Positions 17,987-25,410 of a stretch of 32,088 nucleotides of DNA are shown here, one piece after another (position 1 is the stretch's first letter; every line of letters starts with the position of its first letter). Origin of the DNA: Dictyobacter arantiisoli (GTDB lineage: Bacteria; Chloroflexota; Ktedonobacteria; Ktedonobacterales; Ktedonobacteraceae); NCBI RefSeq assembly GCF_008326305.1, contig NZ_BIXY01000089.1, positions 1 to 32,088 of the forward strand, read 5' to 3'. The notes under the pieces are model-generated. The model was not told the DNA's origin. It worked only from the letters and a program-made list of their open reading frames with translations, and made no database searches. Made by a program: the position numbers and the translations under genes.

Positions 17987-18265
17987 ATGAAAGATGCATA
18001 CATAGAAATTTCCTATTCCCCTATTTCTTCCGAGGCACCTATGATCTTGCATAAAGGCGCGCGCTGCTATGCCAGATCTTTAAAGCAAACCTTTCGTAGC
18101 TCCAACCATATGTATAGCAGCCAGACGAGAGAAGATCCTTATACTATACCAGCCTTCCCACTAACCGCCCGGTCCAGTTCTCTCCGTCCTCAACACAAAC
18201 AACGTATCAAAGCCAAAGTCTATATTGTCGAGCAGGACGAAATCTATAGCGAGCAGGCCGTTTAA
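17987..18265 (+). CDS. Small hypothetical protein
   Basis: A 92-residue open frame with AAAGGAT 6-7 bases before ATG 17987 and a TATACT box about 55 bp upstream. The product is basic in the middle (RSSNHMYSSQTRED, RPQHKQRIKAK) and ends in an acidic stretch, with no signal peptide or membrane segment. I recognise no domain. The region around it is a graveyard of mobile-element ends, so it could be a real small gene or chance. Confidence 0.35.
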   Translation: MKDAYIEISYSPISSEAPMILHKGARCYARSLKQTFRSSNHMYSSQTREDPYTIPAFPLTARSSSLRPQHKQRIKAKVYIVEQDEIYSEQAV

Positions 18266-18299
18266 ATCAGAAGCCAGCAATCGGATTACAGGAAACGAG

Positions 18300-18345
18300 C
18301 CAGAAAGCCCTGTCCATTCATGGCAGGGATGAATGGCTCTTCCTG
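18300..18345 (+). mobile_element. IS200/IS605-like right-end hairpin, remnant 1
   Basis: AGAAAG precedes the 21-nt hairpin at 18308-18328 (CCCTG, bulged T, CCAT, TC, ATGG, CAGGG), followed by ATGAATGGC. This form is typical of right ends of IS605/IS1341-type elements, which coincide with the 3' end of the omega RNA guide scaffold. It shares its structure, not its exact sequence, with the hairpin at 18601. No tnpA or tnpB frame remains next to it. Confidence 0.4.
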
Positions 18346-18439
18346 ATTGACAACCATTAAAACATTTTGTATACTCTCCTGTATGAAATGAAGCCATTGC
18401 AAAAAGATTCGTCTGAAGACGATGAGGCACGATACCCAC

Positions 18440-18632
18440 CTCACGGTTGGTTGGGCTTCATGCACCACAAGAACAAGTGGTTGGTACCCAGGGGCACTCG
18501 GAAACCTGCAAACCTCGGTTTGCGCAACGCTTCTGGACATGTGGACCGCTACCTTTCAGTTGTGAGACTGATGGGCAAGTCTCATGGATGAAGGAAGAAT
18601 CCCTGTGCATTTATGCCAGGGAGTGTCAACAA
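18440..18632 (+). mobile_element. IS200/IS605 (tnpB-type) right-end remnant with omega-RNA-like hairpin
   Basis: The segment ends in GGATGAAGGAAGAAT, then the hairpin 18601-18621 (CCCTG, bulged T, GCAT, TT, ATGC, CAGGG) and GAGTGTCAAC. AAGAATCCC...GGGAGTGTCAA is the usual right end of tnpB-carrying IS605 elements. A frame just before it ends in WMKEESLCIYARECQQ, resembling TnpB C-terminal tails. The remaining tnpB is absent, so this is a decayed 3' fragment. Confidence 0.5.
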
Positions 18633-18671
18633 TAGATACAACACTACCTCCGAAATTGGGATGAAAAAGGC

Positions 18672-18702
18672 TTGCATATGACGTTACGTCATCCCTTATG
18701 CT
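18672..18702 (+). promoter_or_regulatory. MerR-type promoter/operator of the TipAS regulator gene
   Basis: TTGCAT (18672-18677) and TATGCT (18697-18702) are -35 and -10 boxes separated by 19 bp, the long spacer characteristic of MerR-family-controlled promoters. The spacer holds the perfect 15-bp palindrome ATGACGTTACGTCAT (18678-18692). The predicted transcript starts about 15 nt before the TTG start codon and includes the GGAGG site. Self-activation of the MerR gene is the natural inference. Confidence 0.7.
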
Positions 18703-18724
18703 CTCTCATGAAAGGAGGTAGTAC

Positions 18725-19549
18725 TTGGATCAAGGTTATTATCAGACGGGTCAGTTTGCCAGAAAAGCAGCTGTTACGGTGCGTACCCTACGCTTTTATG
18801 ACAAGGTTGGACTCCTATCACCACAGCAGCATACCGCTTCTGGACATCGTTTATATAGCGAACAGGATTTCTTTTGCTTGCAGCAGATTCTGGCACTAAA
18901 AATGCTTGGCTTCTCTCTGGCAGAGATTAAAACTTGCTTGCAAACGGAACCACAGCAACTCCAACAGGTGCTTGCAATCCAGAAGCAGATGTTGTACGAA
19001 CGGCGCGCTCAACTGGAGACAATTATCCAGGCGGTCAATCAGGCCGAAAGTCGAATGCAAAACAAACAGCCCATCTGGGAGTCAATTGTAAGTGTGATCC
19101 AGGTGATACAAATGCAGCAAAATAGTGATTGGCACGAGAAATACTTTACCAAAGAGCAGCTCGAAAAGATGCAGCAGATCAGCGAGCAAGCCTATACTTC
19201 TGAACAGCGTCAGCAGATAGCCGACTGGGGTCAGGGCTGGAGTGAAGAAGATCAAAAACAGGCGGATCAGCAATGGCAAGCGGTGAATAGCGAACTACAT
19301 CAGTTGGTCGCCACAGGGGCAGATCCAGCCAGCGCTGAGGCTCAGAAGTGGGTCGCCGCATACCGCACTCTGATTGCCCAATTCACCCATGGCGATATGG
19401 CTATCGAGTCTGGCCTTAAAAAGTATTATAAGACGCTTGAGCAATTGCCTGAACAAGAGCAACCACTCAAGTTACCCTATAATGCCGAGGAGAGCGCGTT
19501 TATTGCCCGCGCAGTCGCTATCCATCAACAAGGGCAGGAAGCACAGTAG
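18725..19549 (+). CDS. MerR-family transcriptional regulator with TipAS ligand-binding domain
   Basis: The TTG start at 18725 is fixed by AAAGGAGGTAG just upstream. Of 274 residues, 1-75 are a MerR winged helix (TVRTLRFYDKVGLL, GHRLYSEQD), about 76-125 a Gln-rich dimerisation coiled coil, and about 140-270 a TipAS domain (YFTKEQLEKMQQISEQAY, GWSEEDQKQADQQW). TipAS-type regulators bind large hydrophobic antibiotics such as thiopeptides and activate promoters by untwisting a long spacer. The promoter at 18672 has exactly that spacer, so it probably controls itself. No efflux pump or other target gene is adjacent. Confidence 0.9.
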   Translation: MDQGYYQTGQFARKAAVTVRTLRFYDKVGLLSPQQHTASGHRLYSEQDFFCLQQILALKMLGFSLAEIKTCLQTEPQQLQQVLAIQKQMLYERRAQLETIIQAVNQAESRMQNKQPIWESIVSVIQVIQMQQNSDWHEKYFTKEQLEKMQQISEQAYTSEQRQQIADWGQGWSEEDQKQADQQWQAVNSELHQLVATGADPASAEAQKWVAAYRTLIAQFTHGDMAIESGLKKYYKTLEQLPEQEQPLKLPYNAEESAFIARAVAIHQQGQEAQ

Positions 19550-19570
19550 GGCTCTGACGATCCTACTGAT

Positions 19571-19741
19571 AAAGTGTTTGATTCCCACTCCCATCGGGTT
19601 TTTGTGGCTCACCCACCTGTGGGTGGTGCAGAATAGGTGCTTCGCACCTATTCTGCACCACCCACTAAAAACAGTTTTGAGCACCGCAGGGGCGAAAACT
19701 CATGCATCAGGATGGCGAAGACCATGGGAATCAAACACTTT
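19571..19741 (+). repeat. Family-A palindromic element, copy A4 (complete, with terminal inverted repeats)
   Basis: The element is bounded by a perfect 17-bp terminal inverted repeat: AAAGTGTTTGATTCCCA at 19571-19587 and its complement at 19725-19741. Inside is a perfect 22-bp inverted repeat (19619-19640 and 19644-19665, loop TTC) and the flank CAGTTTTGAGCACCGCAGG shared with A1 to A3. It starts 21 bp after the MerR stop codon and is in the MerR sense. No clear target-site duplication was seen. Confidence 0.85.
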
Positions 19742-19781
19742 GTGAGTGCATGCTTGCCTGCGCAAGGCAGAGAGAAGTTTT

Positions 19782-19825
19782 GTTTGAGGTAGGAGGTAGG
19801 CGACTGCCTGCCTCCCACCTCAAAC
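19782..19825. terminator. 20-bp inverted repeat between convergent genes
   Basis: Arms 19782-19801 and 19806-19825 pair over 20 positions with two G-T wobbles and loop GACT. It lies 55 bp from the stop of the minus-strand pseudokinase gene and beyond the A4 element from the MerR side. Probably a terminator for the pseudokinase gene. Confidence 0.6.
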
Positions 19826-19879
19826 GTTAAAGGGGCTTGCTTCACAATGAAAAAAATGGTCAGGGACAAAGCTGGCGCA

Positions 19880-21745
19880 TTAGCTGACAACCGACACAGT
19901 TCCATCTGAATAGACTCGAACCATAACTGTGGGGAGAGGCCTGGTTGCAGGCCCTTTTAGAACTTTCCCATGCTGCGCGGGATCAAATTGGGCATGGTGA
20001 CGTGGGCAAATCAGGGTGTGACTCTGGGCATCATAGTTGACGAGCACTCCCTGGTGCGTACAGGCTCGATCATAGGCAACCAGCACATTGTCCGGCAGAT
20101 TGATCAAGATACCTTCATTGTTGCTCACAGGATTGGTGAAATTGTGAGCAGTGTTTTTCGCGGGTAGCGCGGTACTGATCAAGGTGCCTGGCGGGGCAAC
20201 CATGTGATCTCTGGTAGCCTGGGGGGCTACTGGAGTAGTATTGGTGGACTGCCCGGGCAGATGTAGTGTTCCATTTTGGACCAGTCGCAACAGGCTAAAG
20301 CCGCCGCCTGCCAGCACACCTACAGTAATAATACTGTTGACCGCCGTGATAATACGCCGCCGCCCTGGATCAGGCTGTCCCGGGCGTTTGCTACGTTGCT
20401 TTGTAGGCATGGCTGCCTGCTTACCAGTCATTGCCTCTCCTGGAGGTGGCGTAGTGATCGCAAGGGGCGTAGCAGGAGGTGGAGTGTTCTGGCGCAAGCC
20501 TGGAAATTTACCGGTCTCAACCGCTATAGCAGATAATTTCTGGCTGGTAGCTAAGTTGGGCATGGCATATGACGCGTCTGCAGTCTGGCGCGGCGCAGAT
20601 ATAGCCGGGCGGTTGATGAGAGCGATACGTTGCAAATTAAATTGTGTGCTTCCAGGAAAGGTCAGCGCGACACTGGGTATACGGCTTGAAGTGATGCCAG
20701 GCATCGCCAGATTTCCTTCACGCGTCTCACCAGGCGGCAATGTGTCCAGCAAATTTAGATGTACTTTCATAGGTAGGGATGTACTGGTCGCAGTAGTGCC
20801 GGGCAGTGTTTCAAGGAACGCGACCGCAGGCTTAGCTGCTTCTTCCATCACATCTAGTACGCGCTCGAAAGCAGTGACCAGCTTGCCAGCCGACTGGAGA
20901 CGCAGATTGGGATCGCGCTCAAGCGCCCGCTGTAATGCGATGTCTAACGCCGCCGGAAGCTCAGGGACCACCGCATGGAGCGAGGGGATACGCTCATCAA
21001 CATGCATCTGGATCAGCTCAAAGGGGTCGGCACTGGTGAAAGGGGCATGTCCACACAACATTTCAAAAACCAGGATACCCAATGCGTACACATCCGTACG
21101 GGTGTCGAAGCCCCCTCCCTGCACGAGCTCAGGCGCGCTATAGGCAGGATTTGTTAACAGGGTGCCCGCGACACTAAATAGACCCCGATAGGGGTGCGCC
21201 ACCTGACCAATGCCATTTATCTCAAGCATATGTGCCAGCCCAAAGCCAGCCACCATCACAGTATAGATTCCCTCAGCACCACCTTCGCGTACCAGGAGCA
21301 CATTTGAGGATTTCAGCGTCCCATGCCATACCTGCTGGTTATGCACATAATCCAGGGCTTCTGCAATCTGACGTAAGAGGGGCAGCATAAGCTCAGGTGT
21401 ACAGCGACCCTGGCTGGCAAGCAGCGTCGCGATGGTATCCCCTTCAATCAGCGGCGATACCAGATAGGGATAGCCATATTGCTCACCAAACGCGTAGGTC
21501 GGCACAACATGGGGATGTTGTAAGCGCTTCAAAGCGGCAGCTTGCTGCATAAAACGCTCCATAAAGCGTTCTCGTGCCAACCCCTGGCACTCATCCGGCA
21601 ACAAAAAAATCGTCACCATCACTGACTGCTCACTCGTCTGCTGTTGAGCGATATATACCGCGCTCAATTTCCCCTGGCCAATTAATTGTGTAAGCCTATA
21701 CGCGCCAATATTTTGCCCAACAAGTTGCGCCACCGATGTGAGCAT
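19880..21745 (-). CDS. Membrane-anchored pseudokinase with C-terminal Rieske [2Fe-2S] domain
   Basis: A 621-residue protein. Residues 15-300 have the bacterial Ser/Thr kinase fold: Gly-rich loop LIGQGKLSAVY, catalytic-loop equivalent WHGTLKSSNVLL (141-150), AGFGLA (166-171), SAPELV (203-208) and DVYALGILVFEML. The catalytic residues are missing: the beta3 Lys position reads VTIF, HRD is HGT, and DFG is GFG. A Pro/Thr-rich linker (about 310-460) leads to a basic stop-transfer (GRRR) and one membrane segment (about 464-488). The C-terminal domain (about 512-621), predicted outside the membrane, has the Rieske ligands CTH (Cys562, His564) and CPRH (Cys580, His583). A redox- or ligand-sensing scaffold rather than a kinase is inferred. 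The ATG follows AAGGGGGGATGTT. The gene is divergent from the signal-peptidase-like gene. Confidence 0.88.
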   Translation of the reverse strand: MLTSVAQLVGQNIGAYRLTQLIGQGKLSAVYIAQQQTSEQSVMVTIFLLPDECQGLARERFMERFMQQAAALKRLQHPHVVPTYAFGEQYGYPYLVSPLIEGDTIATLLASQGRCTPELMLPLLRQIAEALDYVHNQQVWHGTLKSSNVLLVREGGAEGIYTVMVAGFGLAHMLEINGIGQVAHPYRGLFSVAGTLLTNPAYSAPELVQGGGFDTRTDVYALGILVFEMLCGHAPFTSADPFELIQMHVDERIPSLHAVVPELPAALDIALQRALERDPNLRLQSAGKLVTAFERVLDVMEEAAKPAVAFLETLPGTTATSTSLPMKVHLNLLDTLPPGETREGNLAMPGITSSRIPSVALTFPGSTQFNLQRIALINRPAISAPRQTADASYAMPNLATSQKLSAIAVETGKFPGLRQNTPPPATPLAITTPPPGEAMTGKQAAMPTKQRSKRPGQPDPGRRRIITAVNSIITVGVLAGGGFSLLRLVQNGTLHLPGQSTNTTPVAPQATRDHMVAPPGTLISTALPAKNTAHNFTNPVSNNEGILINLPDNVLVAYDRACTHQGVLVNYDAQSHTLICPRHHAQFDPAQHGKVLKGPATRPLPTVMVRVYSDGTVSVVS

Positions 21746-22184
21746 AACATCCCCCCTTGATATGTGCCATTGTAGTCCTCACCTTTGCGGTAAGGCACAA
21801 CGCTTCGTACACACAAGCTCCCAACCACAAAAAAATCCCTTTCTCTATAGTGTAACAACTCAAGAGGATGAGCGTCAAGACAAACCAGTCCTCGACAGGA
21901 CTTGTGGGTAGTTTGGGTAGCAATTGAAGCAGAATGCAGCAAAAATGGCATTCTGATAGAATAGGGAAAATACGTTGGTAGTTTTGGGCTATCCTTTGTA
22001 GTATTCTCGGATTTTCCAGACACTCTGCGCTATACTACCCCTACGAGTCGCACGAAAGCAATACTCTATACATTCAAAAGCTGCACTATCAACAAAGATT
22101 GAAAAAAATAACTTCTCATGCGCTCTATTTTCGCCCGGCGCACTCTCTATAGATAAAAAACACGTCGCATACGGGAGATTCATC
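21746..22184. other. Divergent intergenic region between pseudokinase and signal peptidase-like genes
   Basis: A 439-bp region with no recognisable gene. It contains an 8-bp inverted repeat (CAGAATGC 21930-21937, GCATTCTG 21948-21955) and a TATACT box near 22030 that could serve the plus-strand gene. Promoters for both genes are expected here. No riboswitch or RNA was recognised. Confidence 0.35.
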
Positions 22185-22739
22185 TTGAAAAGATCTCATT
22201 TCACACGCGAAATAGTTGAAATAATTGCCTTTACACTGGTACTCTTTATCGTTATTCGCTTCGTTATTCATGGTTACGCGATGCACAACAACACCAACAT
22301 GCAGCCCAGCGTGAGCAGTAACGCATATATCATGGTCAATCGGACCTCCTATCTCTTTAAAAAGCCAGATCGCGGCGATGTTGTTGTGCTGCATTATCCC
22401 TCTAATCCCAATACCGACGTGGTAGCCCGTATCATTGGTCTGCCCGGAGATACGATCAGAACGAATAGTACCCATGTCACCGTCAATGGAACTACCCTCG
22501 TTGAGCCCTATGTGCAGACACCCTTTAATCCTGAGGCACGCGAGTGGAAGGTTGCTCCCAACACATATTTTCTACTCAACGATAATCGTCAAATTGCCGA
22601 TGATTCGCGCAATTGGGGCTCTGTAAATAAAGATATGATTGTCGGCAAGGCTGTGATTAATTTTTGGCCGCTCTCACAATTCGGCTTTATTAACAACCAT
22701 TCAGATACCTTTGCTCAGGTCAAAAATCCTGCCCCCTGA
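22185..22739 (+). CDS. Signal peptidase I homologue lacking the catalytic Ser and Lys (probably inactive)
   Basis: The TTG start at 22185 follows GGGAGATT. The 184-residue product has one N-terminal membrane anchor (about 10-30) and the signal peptidase I fold: GDVVVLHYP, RIIGLPGDTI, and the late box NDNRQIADDSRNWG. The catalytic Ser-Lys dyad is gone. The SMxPT/S motif reads NMQPSV (Asn38), and the usual VKRVIGLPGD reads VARIIGLPGD (Ala81). The rest of the fold is well kept, so this is a deliberate-looking pseudoenzyme rather than a decayed gene. It might bind signal peptides or partner with an active peptidase. It is transcribed divergently from the pseudokinase-Rieske gene. Confidence 0.85.
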   Translation: MKRSHFTREIVEIIAFTLVLFIVIRFVIHGYAMHNNTNMQPSVSSNAYIMVNRTSYLFKKPDRGDVVVLHYPSNPNTDVVARIIGLPGDTIRTNSTHVTVNGTTLVEPYVQTPFNPEAREWKVAPNTYFLLNDNRQIADDSRNWGSVNKDMIVGKAVINFWPLSQFGFINNHSDTFAQVKNPAP

Positions 22740-22760
22740 TACCCAAATTCTATAGAAATC

Positions 22761-22786
22761 GCTAGAGATTTGTGCGAATCTCTAGC
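22761..22786 (+). terminator. 10-bp hairpin 3' of the signal peptidase-like gene
   Basis: GCTAGAGATT and AATCTCTAGC form a perfect 10-bp stem around TGTGCG, 21 bp after the stop codon. It is AT-rich with no T-run, so its role as a terminator is inferred from position. Confidence 0.45.
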
Positions 22787-22825
22787 ATAAACCTGCATAT
22801 AATAGAGATTTCATGAGTTTTAACA

Positions 22826-22854
22826 TTGCATTCCAGATTTCCTCACGTTATGCT
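22826..22854 (+). promoter_or_regulatory. Promoter candidate for the first HemE-like gene
   Basis: TTGCAT (22826-22831) and TATGCT (22849-22854) are separated by 17 bp, a good housekeeping-type promoter. The leader would be about 117 nt. The box sequences equal those of the MerR promoter, but with a normal spacer. Confidence 0.4.
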
Positions 22855-22977
22855 ATATATATGCTCGGTCGTGTCATGAATAAGCCGTAACCTCTCCCAC
22901 GCGGTCAGGACAGCTATGATGCGAGAACAATAGCAAAAACACGAATACACCTGAAGGTAGATATACAAGGAAGTCGT

Positions 22978-24042
22978 ATGCAATCAACGTCTCAACCAAC
23001 GCCCAATCCCATGGGCGTCGCTCGCTTTATCTCTGCCTGCCAACGCCAACCTGTCACAACGACACCGCTCTGGTTTATGCGTCAGGCGGGCCATTGTCTG
23101 GCCGATTACCGCAAACTACGCGAAAGCTATGATATTTTAACGATCGCACGCACACCAGAACTATGCTCACAGGTATCGCTCCTGCCAGTTGAGCGCTACG
23201 GCGTCGATGCGGCCGTCATGTACAACGATATTATCCTTCCCTTCGCAGGCATGGGACTGCACACAGAACTTGATCCGGCACGCGGCCCTATCGTTGAGAA
23301 TCCTGTCCAATCCCTTCAGGACGTGGAGAATCTTATTATCAGCGATGCAGAAGAGGCCACGCCCTTTGTAATGGAGGCGATCAGGATTGTCAAACGGGAG
23401 CTACATGGCAAGCAAGCCGTGATTGCGATTGCTGGTGGTCCCCTTACGCTGGCTCTATATATACTTGAAGGCATTCCCTCACGCGATTATGCACGCGCCA
23501 AAACAGTGTTGTATCAACAACCTGAAGTATGGCATGCCTTATTAGAAAAAATTACTCGGGTATTGATCAGCTACGTGCAGGCAGAAATCAGGGCAGGAGC
23601 TGATGTTGTACAGATGTTTGATAGCAATGTCGGCATACTGGGACCGACAATCTACCGGACGTTTGTCCAACCTTACTCACAACGAGTCCTTGCCGCCATC
23701 AAAGATGCGGGAGGAGTGAGCATTCACTTTGGTACCGCCAACGCCAGCCTCTTGAGCGCTATGGCTGAAGCAGGCGGAGATGTAATTGGAGTTGACTGGC
23801 GTGTCGATATTGACACAGCCTGGCAACAAATTGGCGACCAGCATGCGATCATGGGCAACCTCGATCCCATGCTTATGCTCGCCCCCTGGGACGCTATTGA
23901 AGCGCAAGCGCGAGCCATCCTGGAAAGCGTCGGGCCGCGCCCTGGACATATCTTCAATCTCGGCCACGCAGTCCATCCAGCGACGCAACCGGACACACTG
24001 CGCAGGCTGGCCGACTTTGTTCACACATATTCCTGGAACTAG
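22978..24042 (+). CDS. Uroporphyrinogen decarboxylase-like protein (divergent HemE paralogue)
   Basis: A 354-residue HemE-family TIM barrel. The signature reads PLWFMRQAGHCLADYR: Arg35 is kept but the second invariant Arg of RQAGR is His39, and the following Tyr is Cys40. Other active-site positions remain: Asp84 in YNDIILP, the Tyr in LTLALYILEG, FDS in QMFDSNVG, and the late His in FNLGHAV. HemE decarboxylates uroporphyrinogen III to coproporphyrinogen III; the lost Arg normally helps bind substrate carboxylates, so activity or substrate may have shifted. ATG 22978 has AAGGAAG upstream. The canonical hemE follows after 105 bp, so this is a tandem duplication that has diverged. Confidence 0.87.
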   Translation: MQSTSQPTPNPMGVARFISACQRQPVTTTPLWFMRQAGHCLADYRKLRESYDILTIARTPELCSQVSLLPVERYGVDAAVMYNDIILPFAGMGLHTELDPARGPIVENPVQSLQDVENLIISDAEEATPFVMEAIRIVKRELHGKQAVIAIAGGPLTLALYILEGIPSRDYARAKTVLYQQPEVWHALLEKITRVLISYVQAEIRAGADVVQMFDSNVGILGPTIYRTFVQPYSQRVLAAIKDAGGVSIHFGTANASLLSAMAEAGGDVIGVDWRVDIDTAWQQIGDQHAIMGNLDPMLMLAPWDAIEAQARAILESVGPRPGHIFNLGHAVHPATQPDTLRRLADFVHTYSWN

Positions 24043-24147
24043 CCTGCACTAAGGAAACGAGTACTCATTCGACGCATCTATGCGTGCTTCAAGCAATATA
24101 CATGCTATAGATACTTTTCGGACCAGGAAGATAGGAAATAGAAAATA

Positions 24148-25239
24148 ATGGATAGAACATCAACTCTGACACAGGCCACGCCAGAGGCGAAGCTACAGAG
24201 CCGTTTTTTGCGAGCCTGCTATGGTTTACCAGTGGACGCAACGCCCATCTGGCTGATGCGCCAGGCAGGTCGCTATATGGAAGAATATCGAGCCCTACGG
24301 GCACAGCATCCTATTCTAGAATTGATCAAGACGCCAGAATTGGCTGCTGAAGTAACGCTACAACCGATGCGGGCCTTTGACCTGGATGCTGCGATTATTT
24401 TTGCGGATATCTTGCCTCCTTTGCAAGGGATGGGGCTGAACCTCGAGTTTATGAAGGGTGAAGGACCGGTCATCCATAATCCACTGCGCACACGTGCCGA
24501 CGTTGAAGCTTTGCGTGTACCTGAGCCAGAAGAGAGCCTCTGGTTCACATTGGAGGCTATCAAACTGGTACGCCGTGAACTTGCCAGCCGCAATATTCCC
24601 TTGATCGGCTTCAGCGGCGCACCCTTTACCCTGGCTTCCTATGCTATTGAGGGGGGGAGCAGCAAAAACTATCTCCACGCCAAAGGGATGATGATGAGCG
24701 ACCCAGCAACCTGGCATCTGCTGATGGAGAAACTAAGCGCTGTAATCGGTCAGTATCTGCTGGCACAGGCTCGCGCAGGTGCGCAGGCGCTCCAATTCTT
24801 CGATAGCTGGGTCGGCGCGTTAAGCCCGGCCGACTATCGAGAATACATCCTGCCGCACAGCAAGCATGCCCTTGACATCGCCAGACAGGGAGGCGTGCCA
24901 ATCATTCACTTTGGCACCAACACTGGAGGCATGCTTGACCTCTTACAGGAAGCGGGTGGTGATGTAATCGGCATTGATTGGCATCAAGATCTTGCCAGTA
25001 CCTGGCAAACGCTCAAGCCCGGCACAGCTGTCCAGGGCAATCTCGATCCAGTTACCTTATTCGCCCCCTGGCCCGAAATTGAACGACGCACCAGAGAGAT
25101 TCTAGATAGTGTGGCGGGCAAACCCGGCCACATCTTCAACCTGGGACATGGCATCCTTCAGGGCACACCAGTTGATAATGTCCGACGCCTCGTCGATTTC
25201 GTCCATACCTACACCTCACGCACCCCACAACCAGCCTAG
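24148..25239 (+). CDS. hemE: Uroporphyrinogen decarboxylase
   Basis: A 363-residue HemE with the full signature PIWLMRQAGRYMEEYR (Arg38, Arg42), the catalytic Asp in IIFADILPP, APFTLASYAIEGG, FDSWVGALSP and FNLGHGI. It is a cytoplasmic enzyme removing four acetate carboxyls from uroporphyrinogen III in heme synthesis. The start codon ATG 24148 follows a weak purine-rich stretch. It lies 105 bp after the divergent paralogue and is probably co-transcribed. No other heme genes are within the window. A family-C repeat begins 27 bp after its stop codon. Confidence 0.93.
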   Translation: MDRTSTLTQATPEAKLQSRFLRACYGLPVDATPIWLMRQAGRYMEEYRALRAQHPILELIKTPELAAEVTLQPMRAFDLDAAIIFADILPPLQGMGLNLEFMKGEGPVIHNPLRTRADVEALRVPEPEESLWFTLEAIKLVRRELASRNIPLIGFSGAPFTLASYAIEGGSSKNYLHAKGMMMSDPATWHLLMEKLSAVIGQYLLAQARAGAQALQFFDSWVGALSPADYREYILPHSKHALDIARQGGVPIIHFGTNTGGMLDLLQEAGGDVIGIDWHQDLASTWQTLKPGTAVQGNLDPVTLFAPWPEIERRTREILDSVAGKPGHIFNLGHGILQGTPVDNVRRLVDFVHTYTSRTPQPA

Positions 25240-25266
25240 CACTCTGTCAGACATCATGTGATGAGA

Positions 25267-25410
25267 GCCCCGGATGCAAGGGGCTGAGAGCCCCGGATGC
25301 AAGGGGCTGAGAGCCCCGGATGCAAGGGGCGGCGAGCCCCTTGACTGGGGGATCGGGGGCTGTGCCCCCGTCATCTCCTCTCCCCCATCCCGCCCGCGTA
25401 GCGGGCGCAC
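25267..25410 (+). repeat. Family-C 3' element (23-bp units plus three-helix module)
   Basis: Two 23-bp units start at 25267 and 25290 (GCCCC-GGATGCAA-GGGGC arms), and the terminal module starts at 25313. Helix 1 is CAAGGGGC (25323-25330), loop GGCGA, GCCCCTTG (25336-25343). Helix 2 is GGGGG-CTGTG-CCCCC, helped by an outer GGGGGA/TCCCCC pair. A pyrimidine tract (CATCTCCTCTCCCCC) and helix 3 (CCCGCCCGC-GTA-GCGGGCG) follow. The order of parts is the same as in family B, with different base pairs. Confidence 0.8.

Noticed and set aside
20241-21143. A 300-codon open frame antisense to the pseudokinase gene
   Set aside because: The minus strand has clear domain motifs; this frame has none and is a by-product of codon usage on the other strand.
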